The notes under the pieces were generated by a model that was given only the letters and a program-made list of their open reading frames with translations, searched no databases and was not told where the DNA came from. A DNA stretch of 10,061 bases from positions 1 to 10,061 of the forward strand of contig QILJ01000417.1 in the NCBI GenBank assembly GCA_003233295.1. Direction: 5' to 3'. The translations under genes were made by a program, and so were the position numbers. Shown here in pieces: positions 1 to 6,677 of the stretch; position 1 is the stretch's first letter; each line of letters begins with the position of its first letter. This stretch comes from Ignavibacteria bacterium (GTDB lineage: Bacteria; Bacteroidota; Ignavibacteria; Ignavibacteriales; Melioribacteraceae).

Positions 1-2291
1 TTATAATTTATGTCGGGAATTGCTTCCTTAATATTTCCGTAAGTTATTTTCGCAATGCTGCAGCACTTCCATTCGGGCATTATAATTTCGTATCCGAGTT
101 TTTTGAATATCTCAATACTGTTCTTTAACTCCCCTTCTGTATCATTGAATTGAGCTGAGCAGCCTGTCCACAGAACGATTTTCTTTGAACTAGTTTCTAC
201 AACTTGCTGCTCTTTAAGTTTTTTAGAAAATTTCGAGAAATTCCTTCTGCTGTCAATTCCAACTGTATATTCCATTACTTTACGTACCGGGGAAATTGAT
301 AATACATTGTTACTAAGTGTTGGTAATTTTGTTGCAAGCTGACTAACGATTTTCCCGTTCTGCAGAATACGTTCGCTTATTTTGTATGGAATTTGTTCAT
401 GCAGTTTTTCCTTAGCAAGAATTGCTAATCCCGGAATGTTCACCTCTGTCGGGCAATCGGTCAAACATTGACCGCAATTCAAACAGTAATCCATCACCTT
501 ATAAAAATGTTCTGAATTGATCACAGTTAGATCAACTTTGCCCGAGACTATCCCACGCAGAATATTAGCTTTTGCCCTAGCTGTTGCCTCTTCATCTCCC
601 GTAGCGATGAACACCGGACAGTACTCTCTGCACGTACCGCAGCCATGACATTTCTCAATTTCGCTAAGCCAATTGCTGCTGTCAATTTTTGAGTTAGTTA
701 TGGTGTACTTATATTGCGGAGTATAACGTAGATTTTCATTCCATTGATATTTTTTAGACGGAACAATAATATCGGGATTCATTATTCTTTCGGGATCAAA
801 AAGTAATTTGATCTCTTCGAAAAGAGATATCAATTTGGGAAATCTTTTGGAAAGATATGGCGTTCGTAACCTGCCGTCACCATGCTCACCGGTCAATGAA
901 CCGTTGTATTCAATTACTAATTCAACAAAACTTTCCATAAACTCTTGAGCAGCCTGATATGTTTCTTTATCTTTGAAATCCACCAGCGGTCTTAAATGCA
1001 GGTTCCCATCTCCGGCGTGACCATATACAACATACTTGAACGAATATTGATTTAGCAGCTTAGAAATATCTACTAAAAATTTTGGGAACAGATCAGGATG
1101 GATTGACGCATCTTCAGTGAAGGGTATAGGTTTTTCGTGATTTGGCATTTTGTTCAGAATTACAGTCGCAGCTTTTCGGACTGTGAAAATACTGGCAATT
1201 TCATCTTCATCAGTTGAATAAGCTCCAACTTCTGCTAAACTTTCTTTATTGATCACTTCTATAGATTCTGAGAACTTCGTATTAATTTCATCTTCCGAAC
1301 TACCCTCAAATTCCACATAGAGAAGATAACGCACATGCTCGGGTAAAAACTTTTTCAATTCCGGTTTGAAACTAAGTGCAAGTTCTATAAATGAATGGTC
1401 AACAAATTCAATAGCGGAAGCACTTAACTTACGTAAGTGCTGAACGGCGGTTCCCATTTTTTCTATATCTTCAAAGTAGAAAGAAATAACTCCGCGTTTT
1501 GGAAATTTCGGAATGATCTTCAAAACCGCTTCGGTGAAAACTCCTAACGTACCTTCACTCCCTACCATTAGCGAAGCCAAATTTAAATGCGTATCAGTTA
1601 AAATATCCCAGACTTGATAACCGTTTGCACTCTTGGTAGTGAAGGTTCTATTTTCTTTAATTGATGAAGCGTAAGATTCCAGAAGTGATTTGGTTTTTTC
1701 GTAATACGGACGATGAAAATCATCAAGTGTATTTATTTCCTCAAGCAAGATATTCCGAGCTTTAAATATTTTCCCATTCGAAAGAACAACTGATACTTCA
1801 TCAACATGCTTATACATATTGCCATGTTTTAGTGTATGCGGTCCTCCGCTGTTGTTACCAAGCATCCCGCCAATCACGCAAACATTCCCGCTGCTCGGAT
1901 CAGGGGCAAACTTTTTATTCAGACCTTTAATTTTATCTTGTAAATGATTGAGAACGACACCCACTTCACTTTTAACCCTTTCATCACTAAGGATTTCCAC
2001 ATCTGTAAAATTCTTGGTTAAATCGAGGATTACCGCTTCTCCAACAGAGTTTCCAGTCAAACTGGAACCGGCGCCGCGAGGTAAAACAGGGACATTGTAT
2101 TCACGACAAACGTTAACAACATTAATTATATCATCAACGGTTTCCGGTACAACAACAGCAAGCGGAGATATTTCGTAAAAGCATGCAGCAGTGCTGTAAA
2201 GCTGTAATGTTACAACATCCCATCGTACTTTTGAACCGAGTTTCTGCTTTAGTTCGTTTTTCCATTCATCGCTGTGTGTTCGCTTAGTCAA
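1..2291 (-). CDS. FAD-binding and 4Fe-4S oxidoreductase, D-2-hydroxyacid dehydrogenase type (C-terminus cut by window edge)
   Basis: The visible 763 residues have the architecture of large fused D-lactate / D-2-hydroxyglutarate / glycolate dehydrogenases (VAO/PCMH flavoproteins), which oxidise a D-2-hydroxy acid and pass electrons through Fe-S clusters. An FAD-binding PCMH domain spans about residues 30-215, with the FAD loop PRGAGSS at 71-77, a GNNSGG segment near 145-150 and a later VGSEGTLGV. An FAD-oxidase C-terminal domain follows, with the metal/substrate motifs GHAGDGNLH (424-432) and GEHGDGR (468-474). Two CxxCxxCxxxCP ferredoxin motifs have cysteines at 548/551/554/558 and 603/606/609/613. 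A CCG (heterodisulfide-reductase-like) domain begins near 700: C711, 31 residues, then C743-C744. Its remaining cysteines lie beyond position 1, and family members usually run to 900-1000 residues. The TTG start is forced: an in-frame TGA lies seven codons upstream (2310-2312), no ATG or GTG intervenes, and AAAGG sits 10 nt before it. The precise hydroxyacid substrate cannot be read from sequence. Confidence 0.93.
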   Translation of the reverse strand, partial: MTKRTHSDEWKNELKQKLGSKVRWDVVTLQLYSTAACFYEISPLAVVVPETVDDIINVVNVCREYNVPVLPRGAGSSLTGNSVGEAVILDLTKNFTDVEILSDERVKSEVGVVLNHLQDKIKGLNKKFAPDPSSGNVCVIGGMLGNNSGGPHTLKHGNMYKHVDEVSVVLSNGKIFKARNILLEEINTLDDFHRPYYEKTKSLLESYASSIKENRTFTTKSANGYQVWDILTDTHLNLASLMVGSEGTLGVFTEAVLKIIPKFPKRGVISFYFEDIEKMGTAVQHLRKLSASAIEFVDHSFIELALSFKPELKKFLPEHVRYLLYVEFEGSSEDEINTKFSESIEVINKESLAEVGAYSTDEDEIASIFTVRKAATVILNKMPNHEKPIPFTEDASIHPDLFPKFLVDISKLLNQYSFKYVVYGHAGDGNLHLRPLVDFKDKETYQAAQEFMESFVELVIEYNGSLTGEHGDGRLRTPYLSKRFPKLISLFEEIKLLFDPERIMNPDIIVPSKKYQWNENLRYTPQYKYTITNSKIDSSNWLSEIEKCHGCGTCREYCPVFIATGDEEATARAKANILRGIVSGKVDLTVINSEHFYKVMDYCLNCGQCLTDCPTEVNIPGLAILAKEKLHEQIPYKISERILQNGKIVSQLATKLPTLSNNVLSISPVRKVMEYTVGIDSRRNFSKFSKKLKEQQVVETSSKKIVLWTGCSAQFNDTEGELKNSIEIFKKLGYEIIMPEWKCCSIAKITYGNIKEAIPDINY

Positions 2292-2306
2292 TACTGTTGT
2301 ACCTTT
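2289..2306 (-). promoter_or_regulatory. ribosome-binding site and TTG start of the FAD/Fe-S oxidoreductase
   Basis: On the minus strand AAAGG (2306-2302) precedes TTG (2291-2289) by 10 nt. The reading frame is closed by TGA at 2312-2310, so this TTG is the only standard initiation codon available before the conserved N-terminal region. The weak codon and long spacing suggest modest translation. No convincing promoter was found between this site and the upstream terminator, although only about 60 nt are available. Confidence 0.65.
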
Positions 2307-2365
2307 ACATCACTTTAAAGATTTTTTACTGACAATAATACATAAAAGCAGATAAAAATTTTGCG

Positions 2366-2401
2366 AATAAAAAACGGGAAGTCCTGATTTGAACTTCCCG
2401 C
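2366..2401 (-). terminator. rho-independent terminator downstream of the fatty acid-CoA ligase
   Basis: A perfect 8-bp stem, CGGGAAGT (2375-2382) with ACTTCCCG (2393-2400), encloses a 10-nt loop. Read on the minus strand it is followed directly by six T residues (2374-2369) and then ATT. The T run is only on the minus-strand side, so it acts on transcripts from the ligase gene, whose stop codon lies about 120 nt earlier. It separates the ligase from the co-directional oxidoreductase. The 120 nt between stop and stem hold no gene I can support. Confidence 0.88.
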
Positions 2402-2523
2402 TAATATTTTTTGTATGTAAGGTTCTTCCATACTTTTAAGAATATACCTCAATACTTAATTCATGACAGTGTTTTATATCACAACAAAATTCAGATCGTT
2501 CAAAAAGAAATATTCTTTAATTG

Positions 2524-4167
2524 TTATTTTAAAAGGTCATTTCGAATTTTTTTCTTATCAATTTTTCCTACACTTGTTTTTGGAATAGCTTCAACAAATG
2601 AAATGCTATCGGGAACAGTCCATTTATTAATAGTTCCATTTTGGACAAACTGCTGCAGGAATTCCTGAATGTCACTCTTATCAACTGTTTCCCCTTCCTT
2701 CAGCACGATCATTGCATGCGGTCTTTCAGTCCAAACCTCATCGGGAATTCCAACTACAGCAACCTCACTAACTGCGGAGTGCTTACTGATCAAGTTTTCA
2801 AGTTCAAGTGACGAGACCCATTCCCCACCTGTTTTGATTACATCTTTAATCCTATCGGTAATTTTAACAAAATTCTGTTCATCAATGTAAGCAACATCCC
2901 CTGTATGAAGATATCCGTCTTTCCAAAGTTCCTCGCTCTTTTCCGGTTCTTTAAAATAACCTTCGGTAAGCCAAGGAGTTCTCACTACAATTTCCCCAAC
3001 AGATTTACCGTCATGCGGTAAAGGTTTTCCCTCTTCGTTTACTATTTTCAACTCAACAAGGGGTATAGGTATCCCCGTTTTTGTTCTGATTTTTACTTGT
3101 TCTTCAATTGGTAGATTTCTTCCTTCCCCATTTAAATATGTTAGTGTAAGAACCGGACAAGTCTCGGATAAGCCGTATCCTGTAATAACATCAATACCAA
3201 GTTCCAATGTTTTCTGAGCTAATCCCGCGGGTAGTGCCGCTCCGCCTATTACTACTTTCCAATTGGTGAGATCAACTGTTTTAGCAACTGGACTGTTAAC
3301 AAGCATATGCAAAATTGTAGGTACGCAGTGCGAAAATGTTACCTTTTCTGTAAGGAGTAATTTCATCAGCATCTCCGGCTGATATCGTCCCGGATAAATT
3401 TGTTTGACTCCAAGCATTGTAGCTAAATAAGGGATTCCCCATGCATGTACATGAAACATTGGAGTAAGCGGCATATAGTTATCGTTAGATCTGAACCGGC
3501 ATGCAGAATCATAGCTCCCAATTGTAACTGCTAACCCAAATGTATGTAAGACCAACTGCCGATGAGAAAAATAAACCCCTTTAGGATTTCCGGTGGTTCC
3601 TGTAGTATAAAATATTGTAGCAACAGAATTTTCATCAAAGTCCGGGAAATCATATTCATCATTTTCGTTAGCTAGCAGTTCCTCGTATTTGCCTACAATA
3701 TCGACAGAGGTTTCCGGCAGTTCTTGATAATCAGTAATTGCAACAATTTTCTCTACTGTTTTCATTTCAGCTTTGATGCCCTCAATCAGAGGAAGGAAAT
3801 CCGTATGAGTAAAAATAATTTTATCCTCAGCGTGATTGATTGTATATAATGCCTGACTTGGCGATAGACGATAGTTTATCGTATGAAGAACCGCCCCGAT
3901 CATAGGAATAGCAAAATAAAGTTCCAGGTAACGGTGACTGTCAAAATCAATCACTGCAACAGTGTCGCCGGCACTTACTCCTAATTTTGTTAGTGCATTT
4001 GCAAGTTTTCTAACCCTGCTGTTTAAGTCGAAATAATTATAACGCATGATATCACGATAAACAATTTCATTCTTAGGTTCGTATTTGAGAGATTGTTCTA
4101 AGATTCTTTTTATAAGTAGTGGGTACTCGTAAACGTTTTGAGACTTGGGAAGAATTTTGGTATTCAT
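2524..4167 (-). CDS. AMP-forming fatty acid-CoA ligase (acyl-CoA synthetase, AlkK/DmdB-like)
   Basis: This cytoplasmic ANL-superfamily enzyme should activate a medium- or long-chain fatty acid with ATP to acyl-AMP and then to acyl-CoA, feeding beta-oxidation or lipid synthesis. All core motifs are present in the 547-residue protein: the P-loop TTGTTGNPKG (188-197), PMFHVHAWGIPY (about 236-247, characteristic of the AlkK/DmdB-type group), GGAALPAG (about 308-315), GYGLSET (330-336), GYLHTGD (418-424), the hinge DRIKDVIKTGGEW (438-450), and the C-terminal catalytic lysine K535 in PKTSVGKIDKKK. The length is normal for the family and no damage is visible. I chose the ATG at 4167 rather than an in-frame TTG at 4182, because a strong GGAGG lies 8 nt before the ATG and the TTG overlaps that site. 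Downstream is a dedicated terminator, so it looks monocistronic. The chain length and identity of the substrate cannot be decided; a DMSP-type or aryl acid substrate is possible but not indicated. Confidence 0.94.
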   Translation of the reverse strand: MNTKILPKSQNVYEYPLLIKRILEQSLKYEPKNEIVYRDIMRYNYFDLNSRVRKLANALTKLGVSAGDTVAVIDFDSHRYLELYFAIPMIGAVLHTINYRLSPSQALYTINHAEDKIIFTHTDFLPLIEGIKAEMKTVEKIVAITDYQELPETSVDIVGKYEELLANENDEYDFPDFDENSVATIFYTTGTTGNPKGVYFSHRQLVLHTFGLAVTIGSYDSACRFRSNDNYMPLTPMFHVHAWGIPYLATMLGVKQIYPGRYQPEMLMKLLLTEKVTFSHCVPTILHMLVNSPVAKTVDLTNWKVVIGGAALPAGLAQKTLELGIDVITGYGLSETCPVLTLTYLNGEGRNLPIEEQVKIRTKTGIPIPLVELKIVNEEGKPLPHDGKSVGEIVVRTPWLTEGYFKEPEKSEELWKDGYLHTGDVAYIDEQNFVKITDRIKDVIKTGGEWVSSLELENLISKHSAVSEVAVVGIPDEVWTERPHAMIVLKEGETVDKSDIQEFLQQFVQNGTINKWTVPDSISFVEAIPKTSVGKIDKKKIRNDLLK

Positions 4168-4175
4168 CTTAATGA

Positions 4176-4180
4176 CCTCC
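4176..4180 (-). promoter_or_regulatory. Shine-Dalgarno GGAGG of the fatty acid-CoA ligase
   Basis: On the minus strand GGAGG (4180-4176) is separated by 8 nt from the ATG at 4167-4165. This is the strongest ribosome-binding site in the window. It rules out the TTG at 4182, which begins immediately upstream of and overlaps it. Confidence 0.85.
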
Positions 4181-4404
4181 AATATTTTTAGGTATATAGA
4201 ACACTATAAAATTTAACTTAGTAAATTGTTTATTTAAGTTCAACATATTTACTTTTTATTTAGGGAAACAGCCACCTTGTTCGAAACGTGTGAATACTTT
4301 GCCGACCTTTCTCTTAGATATCTACTATGCTTTTTACAAGTTAATATTGATTCAAAAGAAGTTCAAACACAAAAATAAAGGCTGTTCGTTTTAGAGGGAA
4401 AACT

Positions 4405-4440
4405 ATGAAAATTTTTCAGACTATTAAAAAAAAATTGTAA
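4405..4440 (+). CDS. possible 11-codon leader ORF (MKIFQTIKKKL) ahead of the sulfatase
   Basis: An ATG at 4405 follows a good Shine-Dalgarno (AGAGGG, 4393-4398) at 6-nt spacing. It opens an 11-codon frame ending TAA at 4438-4440, which is 35 nt before the sulfatase ATG. The frame contains a run of nine A residues (4426-4434). The sulfatase ATG itself has no recognisable Shine-Dalgarno, so this site may load ribosomes that then reach the sulfatase by coupling. Alternatively, a single-base change in the A run would join this start to the sulfatase frame. It could also be a chance mini-ORF. No known leader peptide is recognised. Confidence 0.35.
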   Translation: MKIFQTIKKKL

Positions 4441-4475
4441 GTTTGAATATTATTAACAGCACAAGATATATAAAT

Positions 4476-5966
4476 ATGAAAAAATTGTTAAATTCGTTTA
4501 ACCGTTATACAGTAATGGGAGTTTTTATTGTTTTATTGCTAGCCTTATTTTCTGGATTTTCAGCAGATCAAAAAGAAAAGGAAAAACTACCGAATGTTGT
4601 TTTGATCTTTATGGATGATATGGGGTATGGCGATCTGGCAAGCTATGGCGCAATCAATTATGAAACACCAAACCTTGATAAACTGGCAATGGAAGGGATG
4701 CGTTTTACTAATTTCTATGCAGCACAAGCCGTTTGCAGCGCTTCACGTGCTGGGCTCCTTACGGGTTGTTATCCTAATCGCATAGGAATTTCAGGTGCAC
4801 TGATGCCATGGGCAAAAATTGGTCTGTCGGATAAAGAAATGACCATTGCAGAATTGTTAAAGCAAAAAGGTTATGCAACCGGAATGGCAGGCAAATGGCA
4901 TCTCGGATATCAAAAACAATTTTTACCTCTTCAGCATGGCTTTGATGAATATCTGGGACTTCCATATTCAAACGATATGTGGCCTGTGGATTTTGACGGT
5001 ACTCCAATAACCAAAAAATCTCCAAAACCATGGAAAGCGAAGTATCCTCAGTTACCTCTTATTGAGGGTAACGAAAAAATTAAAGAAATACGCAATTTGG
5101 ATGACCAGGGTAGTCTTACGACTATTTATACAGAACGCGCAATTGACTTTATCAAACGAAATAAAGATAAACCTTTTTTCTTTTATCTGGCTCACTCTAT
5201 GGTTCATGTTCCTCTTGGCGTTTCAGATAAATTTAAAGGGAAAAGCAAACAAGGACTATTCGGCGATGTGATGATGGAGATTGACTGGTCAGTGGGTGAA
5301 GTAATGAAAGCCTTAAAAGAAAATGGAGTAGAAGATAATACGCTGGTTATTTTCACAAGTGATAACGGACCTTGGTTGAATTTCGGTAATCATGCCGGAT
5401 CAGCCGGCGGACTGCGTGAAGGTAAAGGTACCAGCTGGGAAGGCGGACAGAGGGAACCGTGTATAGTCAAATGGTCGGGAGTGGTTCCGGAAGGAGTTAT
5501 TAATAATAAACTTTCAGCTACCATTGATATATTGCCTACCCTAGCGGCTATCACAGGTTCTGAGTTGCCTGATCATAAGATAGACGGAGTAAATATTTTA
5601 TCATTGTTCAAAGGAGAAAAGAATGCCAATCCTCGTGATTATTTTTACTATTATTATCGCAAGAATAGTCTGGAAGGTATTCGTATGGGACATTGGAAAT
5701 TAGTATTACCACACAGTTATAGATCTTACGTAGGTGTGTTGCCAGGTAATGATGGTTTCCCCGGCAAATATGCGAAAGACTCAACTGGATTAGCACTTTA
5801 CAATTTACGGAGAGACCCAGGTGAACATTATGATGTTAAAGAACTCTATCCGGATGTAGTGGAAGATATTATGGTATTGGTGGAACAAGCGCGTGAAGAT
5901 CTTGGAGATGAACTTACAGGATATGAAGGAAAGAATCGCAGACCTCCAGGAAGAATTACTGATTAA
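4476..5966 (+). CDS. secreted formylglycine-dependent sulfatase (arylsulfatase A-like)
   Basis: This 496-residue protein is a type I sulfatase that hydrolyses sulfate esters using a formylglycine made post-translationally from cysteine. The modification motif is CSASR at residues 87-91 (C87 is the target). Other family residues are present: metal-binding D47-D48 in DDMGYGD, K140 and H142 in GKWHLG, H240 and H244 in HSMVH, D296-N297 in SDNGPW, and K317 in REGKGTSWEGG. An N-terminal signal peptide has a basic MKK start, a hydrophobic core at about 14-27 and likely cleavage after A30, placing the enzyme in the periplasm or outside. It ends in the usual C-terminal subdomain (GHWKLV, LYNLRRDPGE). 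I preferred the ATG at 4476 over the in-frame TTG at 4443 because it begins a standard signal peptide, although neither has a clear ribosome-binding site. No maturase (anSME or FGE), SusC/D pair or second sulfatase is nearby, so the substrate is undetermined. Carbohydrate sulfate is plausible. Confidence 0.93.
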   Translation: MKKLLNSFNRYTVMGVFIVLLLALFSGFSADQKEKEKLPNVVLIFMDDMGYGDLASYGAINYETPNLDKLAMEGMRFTNFYAAQAVCSASRAGLLTGCYPNRIGISGALMPWAKIGLSDKEMTIAELLKQKGYATGMAGKWHLGYQKQFLPLQHGFDEYLGLPYSNDMWPVDFDGTPITKKSPKPWKAKYPQLPLIEGNEKIKEIRNLDDQGSLTTIYTERAIDFIKRNKDKPFFFYLAHSMVHVPLGVSDKFKGKSKQGLFGDVMMEIDWSVGEVMKALKENGVEDNTLVIFTSDNGPWLNFGNHAGSAGGLREGKGTSWEGGQREPCIVKWSGVVPEGVINNKLSATIDILPTLAAITGSELPDHKIDGVNILSLFKGEKNANPRDYFYYYYRKNSLEGIRMGHWKLVLPHSYRSYVGVLPGNDGFPGKYAKDSTGLALYNLRRDPGEHYDVKELYPDVVEDIMVLVEQAREDLGDELTGYEGKNRRPPGRITD

Positions 5967-5970
5967 AGAA

Positions 5971-5991
5971 TCCACTTTCTAAGAAGGTGGA
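5971..5991. repeat. hairpin immediately after the sulfatase stop codon
   Basis: A 9-bp stem with one G-T wobble, TCCACTTTC (5971-5979) pairing with GAAGGTGGA (5983-5991), closes a 3-nt TAA loop. It begins four bases after the sulfatase stop codon. No T run follows on the plus strand, so it is not a standard rho-independent terminator. It may stabilise the mRNA 3' end or be a weak pause site. Confidence 0.5.
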
Positions 5992-6189
5992 CTTGACTTA
6001 TCCCTAAAAGGGGTTAAAATTTAGGCTCTACTGTTCTTCAATTTACTCAAAGCCTCTCCAATCTAGTGTTATGTCAAGTATTAAACCACGCAAACACAAA
6101 AAGTCTTAACCTTAATCCTACTCCCGACTGCAAAACGGCAGGTAAACTTAATTTTTAATCTGTTCTTTTACTTTTTGAGATTAAGGGCA

Positions 6190-6245
6190 AGAATTTCTCA
6201 AAGGGATGCCTTAGGCATAGGGCAACTGGAGTTAACTCAAATTCT
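6190..6245. repeat. nested inverted repeats
   Basis: An outer 7-bp dyad, AGAATTT (6190-6196) with AAATTCT (6239-6245), encloses two more. These are ATGCC-TTA-GGCAT (6206-6218) and the perfect 10-bp palindrome GAGTTAACTC (6229-6238). A short direct repeat, AGGGCAA, occurs at 6184-6190 and 6219-6225. The arrangement could fold as a branched RNA or be a protein-binding region. No known RNA family or repeat was recognised, and AT-rich spacers give such dyads by chance. Confidence 0.35.
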
Positions 6246-6265
6246 CTCTGTTATTGCTTCCTTAA

Positions 6266-6282
6266 TTCACTATGTTAGTGAA
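6266..6282. repeat. short perfect hairpin
   Basis: TTCACTA (6266-6272) and TAGTGAA (6276-6282) form a perfect 7-bp stem around TGT, followed on the plus strand by an A run. The lack of a T run downstream on either strand argues against termination. An operator or an RNA stem is possible. Confidence 0.4.
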
Positions 6283-6330
6283 AAAACATCAACAACCTTG
6301 TGAAGCTTTACACTAAGTAAATAATTACTA

Positions 6331-6369
6331 AAAACCCCAGCAATCAATTTCAGAGCTGGGGTTTTATTT
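6331..6369. terminator. bidirectional rho-independent terminator between convergent genes
   Basis: A perfect 11-bp stem, AAAACCCCAGC (6331-6341) with GCTGGGGTTTT (6355-6365), encloses a 13-nt loop. T-rich tails are present on both strands: TTTTATTTT on plus (6362-6370) and five T residues followed by AG on minus (6334-6330). It lies 24 nt beyond the stop of the T9SS propeller gene. It is also the first convincing terminator for the sulfatase transcript, implying a sulfatase 3' untranslated region of about 365 nt. Confidence 0.9.
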
Positions 6370-6388
6370 TGTCATTTTGAAAAATATT

Positions 6389-6677
6389 TTACTTCAATAG
6401 AATCATCTTCTTAACAGAATTGAACTGTTTAGCATTGCCAACCGATTCAGCATTTATTCTGTAAAGATAAACTCCCGAAGCAAGATTACCGGCATTCCAT
6501 TCCAGTTGATGAACACCTGCAGCTTTTGTTTCATCCACTAGAGTTGTTACCAGTTCGCCAAGTGTATTAAATACTTGCAGCTTAACTTTGCTTTCAGCCG
6601 GTAGCGAGAAAGTTATCTTAGTACTAGGATTGAACGGATTAGGATAATTCTGGCTAAGTTCAAACTTCTTAGGCAGA
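6389..6677 (-). other. T9SS type A C-terminal sorting domain of the propeller protein
   Basis: The last roughly 95 residues open with KFELSQNYPNPFNPSTKI and continue through VFNTLGELV, then GVHQLEWNAGNLASGVYLYR, to a terminal basic KKMILLK. This is the FlgD-Ig-like sorting domain recognised by the type IX secretion system and removed or processed on export. The YPNPFNPST form is especially common in Ignavibacteria and relatives, and it gives the main taxonomic clue of the window. Confidence 0.92.

Larger units (their letters stand above)
4168..4475. other. divergent intergenic region between ligase (-) and sulfatase (+)
   Basis: This 308-bp AT-rich spacer must hold the promoters of both divergent genes. 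I could not pick out a convincing -35/-10 pair or a Bacteroidota-type TTTG/TAnnTTTG promoter on either strand. The one clear element is the short ORF at 4405-4440 with its own ribosome-binding site. A distant 7-bp inverted repeat (AACAGCC at 4267-4273, GGCTGTT at 4380-4386) is probably chance. Confidence 0.6.
5967..6388. other. 422-bp intergenic region between convergent genes, rich in short inverted repeats
   Basis: I found no supportable gene. A 12-codon ATG frame at 6071-6109 has no ribosome-binding site. The stretch holds several dyads: a hairpin at 5971-5991, a nested set at 6190-6245, a perfect 7-bp stem with TGT loop at 6266-6282, and the bidirectional terminator at 6331-6369. Most other frames are broken by stops, so any former coding sequence is too decayed to recognise. 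Confidence 0.6.

Noticed and set aside
1948..2178. 76-codon plus-strand open frame
   Set aside because: It lies antisense within the FAD-binding domain of the oxidoreductase, whose minus-strand reading is fully conserved. There is no ribosome-binding site or recognisable product.
2292..2365. Promoter for the oxidoreductase (TTGTCA with a 17-nt spacer)
   Set aside because: The matching -10 would be TGATGT, which is a poor match, and the region is too AT-rich to separate signal from chance.
2411..2890. Two plus-strand open frames over the 3' end of the ligase
   Set aside because: They are antisense to conserved ANL motifs of the ligase and show no domain or ribosome-binding site.
4267..4386. 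AACAGCC / GGCTGTT inverted repeat
   Set aside because: It is only 7 bp with about 106 bp between arms, and there is no transposase or target duplication. Likely chance.
4443..4445. TTG as start of the sulfatase
   Set aside because: It would add 11 residues before a normal MKK signal peptide and has no ribosome-binding site. The ATG at 4476 is preferred.
4774..5271. Open frames in other frames over the sulfatase
   Set aside because: They overlap catalytic motifs of the sulfatase, which is clearly the coding frame. Compositions look like shadow translations.
5971..5991. Rho-independent terminator for the sulfatase
   Set aside because: The stem is good, but no T run follows on the plus strand. 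The real terminator is probably at 6331-6369.
6071..6109. 12-codon ATG frame in the 5967-6388 spacer
   Set aside because: There is no ribosome-binding site, the peptide is short and very basic, and it is within chance expectation for a spacer this long.
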